Position numbers and translations under genes: made by a program. Shown one piece after another: positions 22,092 through 28,146 of a stretch of DNA of 29,760 bases. The stretch comes from a virus. The stretch spans positions 1 to 29,760 of the IMG/VR virus record IMGVR_UViG_3300034022_002171. One strand, 5' to 3'. The notes under the pieces were generated by a model, which had not been told where the DNA came from, did no database searches, and was given only the letters and a program-made list of their open reading frames with translations. Each line of letters opens with the position of its first letter. The first letter of the stretch is position 1.

Positions 22092-22708
22092 GGCTTCCCG
22101 CATGGCTCTCCCGCTTTAGCGGCACGAACAGCACCCGGCTGGATGCCGCTGACGATTTAAGCATTGTCAAAATGGGCACCCTGCGCGCCATGCTGGCCCG
22201 CGTGGTGCGTTTGATCCCTTCACCCGGTGTCAGCCTTGGCAGGCATTACGGCAGTGATGGAGACATCTGGTACCTGCCAGAGGGCAGCGGCGGTGGTGAC
22301 AGCACCCATCCCTTCAAGGTCACCAAAACCGGCACCGATCTTTTCACCGTGCAGTCGGGCACCTGTGAAGGCATTACCATCGCTACGGAAGAAATCGACG
22401 TGGGTTCAACGCGGCCCTGTTCCATTCTCGCTTACCCGCAGTACACCCTCGGCATTGATTCGGGCGTTTTCGTCAACACCATGGCGGTCAGATCAGGATC
22501 GTATGCCCCCGTGCTGGAGACCAGCACCTCTATTTTTAGCGATGTGGACAGCGGCATCACATCCGCTGGTAATCAGGCCCGGGCATTGATCGCGTACATT
22601 CTCGAAGACGATGTGATCGTTCAGATCGCCAAAGGGAACATCTTTGGAACCTGGGCAGACGCAGGCCTGACCGGCGCCGCTGCCGGCCACTTCAACAAAA
22701 ACGGATGA
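22088..22708 (+). CDS. Tail-tip-region protein 2
   Basis: A 206-residue protein: a short basic amphipathic start (R-L-P-A-W-L-S-R-F), an acidic L-D-A-A-D-D-L-S section, then beta-like sequence with Gly-rich turns (G-S-G-G-G-D-S) and F-K-V-T-K-T-G-T-D-L-F-T-V-Q-S-G-T. That last stretch resembles trimeric fibre/baseplate strands. Position suggests the tail tip. No family assigned. Confidence 0.75.
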   Translation: MRLPAWLSRFSGTNSTRLDAADDLSIVKMGTLRAMLARVVRLIPSPGVSLGRHYGSDGDIWYLPEGSGGGDSTHPFKVTKTGTDLFTVQSGTCEGITIATEEIDVGSTRPCSILAYPQYTLGIDSGVFVNTMAVRSGSYAPVLETSTSIFSDVDSGITSAGNQARALIAYILEDDVIVQIAKGNIFGTWADAGLTGAAAGHFNKNG

Positions 22709-22709
22709 C

Positions 22710-23180
22710 ATGCTCTTCTCCCGCGTCTCATGCCTGAAGATCAGCTACACCGTGGCCAATTATCCGGCGGACGATGTGGACCTCGAAGCCTGGTACAATC
22801 TCGGACGCCCCCAGACCGCCTATCACACGCTCAAAGGATCAGCGGCAGACATGGACTGGCCGCAAGGGGCTTTCACCTTTCCATTTCCGGACGCCCTTGG
22901 CTTTGGCAACCAGCTCCTCACCGATGGCGGCGGGCATGAATACGGCATCAAGTTTTGGAGCATCTCCGCAGAGCCAGGCAAAATCCCGGGCAAGCTCACC
23001 GTGGCCAGTTACCACAATGACAACGGTGATGATGCCGACCCCGACAACCTCCAAGACTTCGACCTGACCACCGGTTCCTGGGACACCGGAGAGCTGCCCG
23101 TTTTTGACACCGATGGCACTCAGCTCTGGCGCTATCCCCTCATACGCTGGGTGCCCATCAATCTCATCTCTCTGCTCTGA
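22710..23180 (+). CDS. Tail-tip-region protein 3
   Basis: A 156-residue, acidic, aromatic-rich, likely beta protein (F-T-F-P-F-P-D-A-L-G-F-G, Y-G-I-K-F-W-S-I). It has an Asp/Asn-rich loop (D-N-G-D-D-A-D-P-D-N) that could bind calcium, though no complete EF-hand is visible. It starts one base after the previous stop and ends one base before the next start. Likely a tail-tip or host-contact component by context only. Confidence 0.73.
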   Translation: MLFSRVSCLKISYTVANYPADDVDLEAWYNLGRPQTAYHTLKGSAADMDWPQGAFTFPFPDALGFGNQLLTDGGGHEYGIKFWSISAEPGKIPGKLTVASYHNDNGDDADPDNLQDFDLTTGSWDTGELPVFDTDGTQLWRYPLIRWVPINLISLL

Positions 23181-23181
23181 T

Positions 23182-23544
23182 ATGTTTGACTCCCCCTGGC
23201 TCATTCTCGCCCTGCTTTTGCTGGGCTGTTTCCTGCTCTTCTTTCTGCTGGGCATGGGCCTGCATGCCTGGATCAAAGTCCTCGAATACTGGAAGGGCAA
23301 AAGCTTCGACCTCTCCCAGTTCGTCACGCAAGCCCAGCTCGCGGCGATGAAGAGCGATCGAGACCTGCAAATCAAGACCACCTTTGAGCTGCTCACGATC
23401 AAGATCGACCACGTCAGCAAGACCATGGACAACCTCGACAAAGATCTCCGGCAGGTGCGCGGAGACATGCCCAGCCTGCATCATGCAGTCGGAGTGGTGG
23501 AAGGCAGGGACGATGCTGAAGCCCGCGCCAAACCTCGCCGCTGA
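23182..23544 (+). CDS. Membrane protein with coiled coil, start of lysis region
   Basis: ATG 23182 was chosen because it follows the upstream stop by one base. Residues 6-28 form one membrane span (L-I-L-A-L-L-L-L-G-C-F-L-L-F-F-L-L-G-M), followed by a soluble helix at about 45-100 (I-K-I-D-H-V-S-K-T-M-D-N-L-D-K-D-L) that looks like a coiled coil, and a basic tail. It could be a holin or an inner-membrane spanin-like protein paired with the lipoprotein gene at 24460; both are inferences. The 54-base gap that follows is GC-rich with imperfect inverted repeats. Confidence 0.72.
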   Translation: MFDSPWLILALLLLGCFLLFFLLGMGLHAWIKVLEYWKGKSFDLSQFVTQAQLAAMKSDRDLQIKTTFELLTIKIDHVSKTMDNLDKDLRQVRGDMPSLHHAVGVVEGRDDAEARAKPRR

Positions 23545-23598
23545 CCTTTCGCGCCCACGCCGCCGTGATGGCGCGGCTGCCACGCGGAGAGTCCGCGT

Positions 23599-23874
23599 AT
23601 GCCTCTCACAGACCAAGAAGCCCGCGAAGAACTCCGTTATGCCGTCCGCCGTTACCTCGCGGCGCGCCCACAAGCGGCATTGACCCTCGATATGATCAGG
23701 CACGGCCTGCGTCTGAAAGGTATCAACGTGGAGGAAGCGGATCTTAGTGCAGCGCTGACTTTTTGGATGAATGACACGCCAGCCCAGGTCATGGGCCACA
23801 AGCGCAAGCATAGCTCAATCGAAAGCTACCAGATCAGCACCGCCGGCATCGTGGCCGATGAACGCGGGGAATAA
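23599..23874 (+). CDS. Small winged-helix-like protein
   Basis: The 91-residue protein reads as a winged helix: helix A-R-E-E-L-R-Y-A-V-R-R-Y-L, helix T-L-D-M-I-R-H-G-L-R, helix E-A-D-L-S-A-A-L-T-F-W, then a beta wing S-S-I-E-S-Y-Q-I-S-T-A-G-I. Small proteins of this kind are found in phage lysis and structural regions, function unknown. It is followed 4 bases later by the hydrolase gene. Confidence 0.65.
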   Translation: MPLTDQEAREELRYAVRRYLAARPQAALTLDMIRHGLRLKGINVEEADLSAALTFWMNDTPAQVMGHKRKHSSIESYQISTAGIVADERGE

Positions 23875-23878
23875 GACC

Positions 23879-24463
23879 ATGCAAGTCTTCCTCTTCATCA
23901 ACGGCATTCTGACCCGCCCCGGAGAGTCCAAAAACTGGACAGCGCGTGCTGTGACGTGGACCCACATCAACACGCCGCACAAAGCCGAGAAGATCGAATA
24001 CTTCACCACTGTGCTGCAGCGCCCGCTCAACAACGCAGCCCGTGCCGAAAAGCTCGCCACCACCTTGGATTACTACCTCAAAGCTGGTTTCGAAGTCACC
24101 ATCGCCGCCCACAGCAACGGGGCCGATGTGGCGCTTGATGCCTTGAAGTCCCGCGCCTGGCCCAAGATCAAAGCCCTGCACCTCATCAGCGCCGCCAACG
24201 AAGCCGACTTCAACAAAAACGGACTCAATCAATCCCTCGATCGCATCGCCGATCTGAACGTCTGGATTGCGGAGAACGACTGGGCTTTGGCTCTGGCCAA
24301 TACCCTCCCCGGAAAGCTCCTCGGTTACGGCACCCTTGGCAGACGCGGCCCCATCAATGCCCGCCGTCCCGTGAACGTCCGCCGCGCCGCCTTTGGCCAT
24401 GGCGACTGGTTTGCCGCCGATCAACTCGACCACACCCTTCAATTCATCACCCGCAGCGCATGA
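23879..24463 (+). CDS. Alpha/beta hydrolase in the lysis cassette
   Basis: The 194-residue protein has an alpha/beta-hydrolase pattern: the N-terminal strand V-F-L-F-I-N-G-I (residues 3-10), the nucleophile elbow A-H-S-N-G at 77-81 with S79, the candidate acid D134 in A-E-N-D-W and the candidate base H174 in G-H-G-D-W-F. It is likely a lipase or esterase. The start is ATG 23879, shortly after the previous stop, and its own stop overlaps the lipoprotein start (ATGA). Lying between a membrane protein and the lysin suggests that it helps break the envelope, in the way LysB does in mycobacteriophages; that parallel is an inference. There is no signal peptide. Confidence 0.78.
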   Translation: MQVFLFINGILTRPGESKNWTARAVTWTHINTPHKAEKIEYFTTVLQRPLNNAARAEKLATTLDYYLKAGFEVTIAAHSNGADVALDALKSRAWPKIKALHLISAANEADFNKNGLNQSLDRIADLNVWIAENDWALALANTLPGKLLGYGTLGRRGPINARRPVNVRRAAFGHGDWFAADQLDHTLQFITRSA

Positions 24464-24717
24464 AAGCCTTCTTCATCATTCGGACCGGTATCCTCTTCGT
24501 CCTCGCGCTCTCGCTGGCCCTCACAAGCTGCGCCCCGCCAAACCTGACACCAGCCCAGCAAGAGCAGCTCATCACCGCCGAGACCAACGGCTTCAAAACC
24601 CTGCTGGCGGCCGGTGCGGGTTATGCGACCGGCGGCACGGCTGGCGCAGTCATCGCAGGCGGCACTCAAGCCATCCGCAATCACAGCAGCAAAAACCCCC
24701 AACGCATCACGCCATGA
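24460..24717 (+). CDS. Small lipoprotein of the lysis cassette (spanin-like)
   Basis: The 85-residue protein has a lipoprotein signal: a basic start, hydrophobic I-L-F-V-L-A-L-S-L-A, and lipobox L-T-S-C with Cys24. The mature part is short, with a Pro-rich start (P-P-N-L-T-P-A-Q-Q) and a glycine-rich hydrophobic stretch (A-A-G-A-G-Y-A-T-G-G-T-A-G-A-V-I-A-G-G). It overlaps the hydrolase stop and the lysin start. In Gram-negative phages an outer-membrane lipoprotein next to the lysin is often the o-spanin; the Gly-rich segment is atypical for that. Confidence 0.8.
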   Translation: MKAFFIIRTGILFVLALSLALTSCAPPNLTPAQQEQLITAETNGFKTLLAAGAGYATGGTAGAVIAGGTQAIRNHSSKNPQRITP

Positions 24718-25262
24718 ACCCTTTGGCCGATCAATACGAAAAGCAGTTCAAGGCCTGCGTCATCCTCCCCGGCAAAAAAGCCGTGGTGCAGAAAGCCGCC
24801 GCCCGCATCCTTGCCAATCGCGCCCGCTACGAAGCTCTGGCCCAGACCTTCACACGCCTGCCGTGGTGGGTAGTCGGCATCCTGCATTCTTTGGAGTGCA
24901 ATGGCCGCTTTGATCAGCACCTTCACAACGGCGACCCTCTCACCGCCCGCACCGTAAACGTACCTGCAGGCCACCCCAAAAAAGGCAAAGCCCCCTTCAC
25001 CTGGGAAGCCAGCGCCCGGGATGCCATCATCACCGATGGCTTGGATCTTGTCACCGACTGGAGCCCTGGCAGTGCCTTGATCGCCTTGGAACTCTATAAC
25101 GGCCCCGGGTATCGCCGCCGTGGCGTGCCCTCGCCTTATCTGTGGTCCTTCACCGATCAGTACAAGGCCGGGAAATACACCGCCGATGGCAAATACGATC
25201 CCAAAGCCATCAGCCAGCAGGCCGGATGTGCGGCCCTCATGAAACTCCTTTTGCCCTCCTAA
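24714..25262 (+). CDS. Endolysin, lysozyme-like muramidase
   Basis: The 182-residue protein matches a lysozyme-family group of phage and bacterial peptidoglycan hydrolases: W-W-V-V-G-I-L-H-S-L-E-C-N-G at 51-64 with E61 as the likely catalytic acid, then F-D-Q-H-L-H-N-G-D-P-L-T-A-R-T-V-N-V-P-A near 66-85, P-F-T-W-E-A-S-A-R-D-A, and Y-N-G-P-G-Y-R-R-R-G then S-P-Y-L-W-S-F-T near the end. No signal peptide, so it relies on a holin. About 100 bases follow before the next small gene, holding a short GC hairpin (25275-25288) but no clear terminator. Confidence 0.87.
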   Translation: MNPLADQYEKQFKACVILPGKKAVVQKAAARILANRARYEALAQTFTRLPWWVVGILHSLECNGRFDQHLHNGDPLTARTVNVPAGHPKKGKAPFTWEASARDAIITDGLDLVTDWSPGSALIALELYNGPGYRRRGVPSPYLWSFTDQYKAGKYTADGKYDPKAISQQAGCAALMKLLLPS

Positions 25263-25364
25263 ACAACTTTCGTGGGCGGTGTCCCGCCGCCGCAAGGCTC
25301 GGGGAGGTTTTTATGGTTTCCCTCGCTATGCGCCGCCCACGATCTCTTTCCTTTCTCCCCACTC

Positions 25365-25532
25365 ATGCGCTTTTTCTTCGGAGATAATGAAGACAACTTC
25401 GTCCTGATCCCCACGGTCATCGTGCAGCTCGGGCGCTGCCAAGGGTGCGGCAAAGTGGCAGGGATCTGCCTTTTGCTTTCATGGCTCAACATTGAAGTCG
25501 GCCTCGAAATTCCCTTCAATCATCATGACTGA
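25365..25532 (+). CDS. Small 55-residue phage protein before the terminase
   Basis: The start ATG 25365 follows a C-rich leader (CTTTCTCCCCACTC). The product has a C-G-R-C-Q-G-C-G-like cysteine cluster (C-Q-G-C) and a hydrophobic end (I-C-L-L-L-S-W-L-N-I-E-V-G-L-E-I). Short proteins of this general style occur near lysis and terminase genes of many phages. Its stop overlaps the small terminase start (ATGACTGA), which supports it being real. Confidence 0.65.
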   Translation: MRFFFGDNEDNFVLIPTVIVQLGRCQGCGKVAGICLLLSWLNIEVGLEIPFNHHD

Positions 25533-26208
25533 CACCACCCCCTCGCGCTCCAAAATCGGCGCATTGCCGCACCGCCTTCGCGAGCAGGTAAACCACCGCC
25601 TTCTCGACGGCCAGGTCGATTCTGAAATCCTGCCATGGCTCAATGAAATGCCCGTGGTCCAGGAGCGCATGAAAGCCCGCTTCAATGGCGAGCCCATCAG
25701 CAGCATGAACCTCAGCGCCTGGCGCACCGGCCAGTATCAAATCTGGATCGTTGAGCGCAAGGAAATCGCCGCCACCAAAGAACTCGCGGAGTTCTCCGAA
25801 GGCCTCGCTGAAGCCGCAGGCGGCAACATGAGTGCCGGTGCCAAAGCCATCGCCACCGGGCGCATCATGCAGCGGCTGCAAAGCATGGGAGAGGGCACGG
25901 ATCTCGAAGCCCTGCTCGACACCGTGAAGGCCATCAAGGATCTGCACAAAGGCGACATCGACGCCCAGAAAATCGGCCTTGAACGCACCAAAGTGGGGCA
26001 GGCAGAGCGCCAGCTCGTTTTGGCTGAAGACAAATTCCGCCTTGAGACCGCCGGTTTGATCCTGCAGCACATCGCCGACGCCGAAGTACAGCGCATCGCC
26101 GCCAGCAAGGAAAGCCAGCCGGTGAAGATGGATCAGCTCATTCTCCATATCTGGGGCAAACGCCCCGACCAACCCGCCGCCCTGAACTCCAAGGGACCGC
26201 CACCTTAA
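25525..26208 (+). CDS. Small terminase-like protein (DUF3486 type)
   Basis: A 227-residue protein. The N-terminal HTH-like region (S-K-I-G-A-L-P-H-R-L-R-E-Q-V-N-H-R-L-L-D-G at about 8-28, then N-L-S-A-W-R-T-G-Q-Y) has the pattern of the DUF3486 family, the Mu-type small terminase subunit. A long helical section follows (A-K-A-I-A-T-G-R-I-M-Q-R-L-Q-S-M-G, then D-K-F-R-L-E-T-A-G-L-I-L-Q-H-I). It recognises phage DNA and starts packaging. It is followed by the 26214-26290 inverted repeat and then the large terminase. Confidence 0.83.
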   Translation: MTDTTPSRSKIGALPHRLREQVNHRLLDGQVDSEILPWLNEMPVVQERMKARFNGEPISSMNLSAWRTGQYQIWIVERKEIAATKELAEFSEGLAEAAGGNMSAGAKAIATGRIMQRLQSMGEGTDLEALLDTVKAIKDLHKGDIDAQKIGLERTKVGQAERQLVLAEDKFRLETAGLILQHIADAEVQRIAASKESQPVKMDQLILHIWGKRPDQPAALNSKGPPP

Positions 26209-26213
26209 AACTT

Positions 26214-26290
26214 CAGCGCTGAGGTAGGGCCGGGAGTGATCCCGCCCGGGGTCGTGTGTGGCTCTTCATTGGTCGTGTACCTCAGCGCTG
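26214..26290. repeat. Perfect 13-bp inverted repeat between terminase genes
   Basis: CAGCGCTGAGGTA at 26214-26226 and TACCTCAGCGCTG at 26278-26290 are exact reverse complements, 51 bases apart. Between them lies a smaller hairpin CGGGA-GTGA-TCCCG and a C/G-rich stretch. The outer arms contain the self-complementary CAGCGCTG. It occupies almost the whole 95-base gap between the small and large terminase genes. It may be a terminator-like RNA structure, a DNA signal for packaging, or a small mobile or regulatory element. Confidence 0.75.
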
Positions 26291-26303
26291 CTTAATCTTT
26301 GAC

Positions 26304-27251
26304 ATGTCCGCCGAGATTCCAGCTCCTTTGATCGCCCTCCGCAAATACGCGGAAGATCCCTTCTGGAATGACACGGATGGCATGCAGTTCTGGCTCTGGC
26401 GCCGGCAGGCCGGTAAATCGTTTACGGCCGCCAACAAAGCCCTCCGCCGCATGATGGAAGTCCCGGGCCTGAGCAGCTTCTTTGTTTCCGCTTCCGTCTC
26501 CCTGGGCACCGAGTTTGTCCGCAAAGAATCCGAGGTCTGGACCAAAGTCCTCAGTGAAATGAAACGCCGCGCCAAAGAGGCTGGTCAGGAACTGCACACC
26601 TACGCCCAGGACAAAGGCAAGCTGCTCGAATTTGACCACACAGACATCGACACCCTGAGCGAAATCTTTGAGGCCCAGAAGCTCGAAACCCGCATCTATC
26701 ACGACCGCACGACGTACAGCCGTAGCCGTGTGATCGCCCCAAACCCAGACACCGCCGTTGGCTGGACCGGTGACATCTGGCTCGATGAAGTCGGGCGCAT
26801 GCCCATGTTTAAAGAGGTGCTGGAAGCCGTGCTGCCGTTCATGAGCAGCAACAAAATCTTCCGCCTTCTCGCCATCACAACGCCACCTCCGGAGGATGAT
26901 CATTACTCCTGGGAACTCTTCGCCCCGACCGCAGGCCAGGAGTTTCGCCCCAACGAACGCGGCAACTACTACATCAGCCAGGCCGGATACAAAGTACACC
27001 GCGTGGACGCCTGGGACGCCGCCGCCGCCGGGATCTCGATGTACGATGACATCACTCGTCTGCCTTTGAGCCCCGAAGAGCACCGCGCCAAAGCCTACGA
27101 CAAACAAGCCTGGGACCGCAACTTCGCCCTGAAATTCATCACCGGCGGTCAGGCGGCCGTCAGCCTGAACGACATCAACCGCGCCATGACCGATCCCCGC
27201 GCCGGGGTGGCTTTGGACATCACTGAAAGGCTTGTCGCGATACCGTCATGA
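26304..27251 (+). CDS. Large terminase, ATPase half (split gene)
   Basis: The 315-residue protein has the terminase motor core: Walker A-like R-R-Q-A-G-K-S at 33-39, Walker B D-I-W-L-D-E-V-G at 157-164, and a coupling motif L-A-I-T-T-P-P at 189-195. It ends shortly after V-S-L-N-D-I-N-R-A-M at about 288-297, just where the linker to the nuclease domain should be. The RNase H-like nuclease is encoded by a separate downstream gene. Full-length Mu-type large terminases are about 550 residues, so this is half. Its TGA overlaps the 56-residue insert gene (ATGA). It powers DNA packaging. Confidence 0.88.
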   Translation: MSAEIPAPLIALRKYAEDPFWNDTDGMQFWLWRRQAGKSFTAANKALRRMMEVPGLSSFFVSASVSLGTEFVRKESEVWTKVLSEMKRRAKEAGQELHTYAQDKGKLLEFDHTDIDTLSEIFEAQKLETRIYHDRTTYSRSRVIAPNPDTAVGWTGDIWLDEVGRMPMFKEVLEAVLPFMSSNKIFRLLAITTPPPEDDHYSWELFAPTAGQEFRPNERGNYYISQAGYKVHRVDAWDAAAAGISMYDDITRLPLSPEEHRAKAYDKQAWDRNFALKFITGGQAAVSLNDINRAMTDPRAGVALDITERLVAIPS

Positions 27252-27418
27252 AAGCAGCACGCACAATTTTAAACAGGGTCGAAGTCAATGAAGCCCTCCT
27301 CACTTACACGGTTCAAAACCCTGAGGATACTGACCGGCGGCTATCCATCATTGAAGATAATCTTAATGAACTAGAGCGGAGCCTCCGCCGCCTGCAGAGT
27401 GCCAAACGCAAACCGTGA
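27248..27418 (+). CDS. 56-residue gene inserted between the terminase halves
   Basis: An open frame too short for typical gene calling but strongly supported by context: its ATG overlaps the ATPase stop (ATGA), and its TGA overlaps the nuclease GTG start (GTGA). The product is charged and helical, with R-R-L-S-I-I-E-D-N-L-N-E-L-E-R-S-L-R-R-L heptads suggesting a coiled coil. Codons such as ATT, TTA, CTA and AAT make it more AT-rich than its neighbours, hinting at later acquisition. Family unknown; a bridge between the two terminase parts is an attractive guess. Confidence 0.75.
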   Translation: MKAARTILNRVEVNEALLTYTVQNPEDTDRRLSIIEDNLNELERSLRRLQSAKRKP

Positions 27419-28131
27419 ACGACTTCCTCTCCATCCGCGATGCCTTTCCAGCCTCCGTCCTCGACTTCCTGCAGGACGGAGAGCTGACCCTTGGCATCGA
27501 CTTGGGCACGACGGAGAACAAGAAGAGCAATCCCACGGCCTTCGCCCTGCTCGAAAAGATCGGCCTGAAGCGCTACATGCGTCTGGCTGCCCGCTTTAAA
27601 ACGGGCCAGCGGGACGTGATTGAGGGCGTGATCGTCCGCCTTTTGGACCTGCTCGATCGCCGCGAGCGAAAGCTCCGCGTTATCATCATGGACGCCAGCA
27701 ACGAGCGTCTGACCGCCGGGGACATCGCCCAGGATCTGAGCGGACGCGTCTCCATGCGTGCCGCCGTGCTCAGCACCACGCGCATTGTTTATGGCGAAAA
27801 AGTCAGCCTCAAAACCTACATTTCCAGCCTCGTTGTCACCCATTTGGAAGACGGGCGGCTGATCCTGCCCCCCGCTGAATGGATCAAAAAGGACTTCCGC
27901 CAGATCATTCGTGAGAAAGGCGGCTTCAACGCTGCCGTGGCTGAAGACGGCGCGCACGCTGACCTTTTCTGTGCCACCGGTCTGGCTCTGGATGGTTTCG
28001 ACACCGATGGCCCCATCGAAGCCGCCGGCGTCTCCACCTCAGACCTCGGACGCCGTGCCGATGATGACGACGAAGCCGAAGACGCCCGCGAAGGCCTCGG
28101 AGCCTGGCTGAACCGCATGCTCGGCTGCTAA
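27415..28131 (+). CDS. Large terminase, nuclease half (RNase H-like)
   Basis: The 238-residue protein begins with a GTG that overlaps the previous stop. The RNase H-like core has L-G-I-D-L-G-T-T-E-N-K-K-S at 26-38 with D29, V-I-I-M-D-A-S-N-E-R at 89-98 with D93, and E-D-G-A-H-A-D-L-F near 177-185 with D178/D183 as candidates for the last metal ligand. This is the headful-type nuclease that cuts phage and flanking host DNA in Mu-type packaging. The acidic section D-D-D-D-E-A-E-D near the end precedes a short basic/aromatic tail. It has no in-frame continuity with the ATPase half (a TGA lies upstream in its frame). Confidence 0.87.
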   Translation: MNDFLSIRDAFPASVLDFLQDGELTLGIDLGTTENKKSNPTAFALLEKIGLKRYMRLAARFKTGQRDVIEGVIVRLLDLLDRRERKLRVIIMDASNERLTAGDIAQDLSGRVSMRAAVLSTTRIVYGEKVSLKTYISSLVVTHLEDGRLILPPAEWIKKDFRQIIREKGGFNAAVAEDGAHADLFCATGLALDGFDTDGPIEAAGVSTSDLGRRADDDDEAEDAREGLGAWLNRMLGC

Positions 28132-28146
28132 CCTTTCCACACGACC

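Noticed and set aside
25275-25288. GGCGG-TGTC-CCGCC hairpin after the lysin as a terminator
   Set aside because: The stem is only 5 bp and the T-run is about 20 bases away, so I do not call it a terminator.
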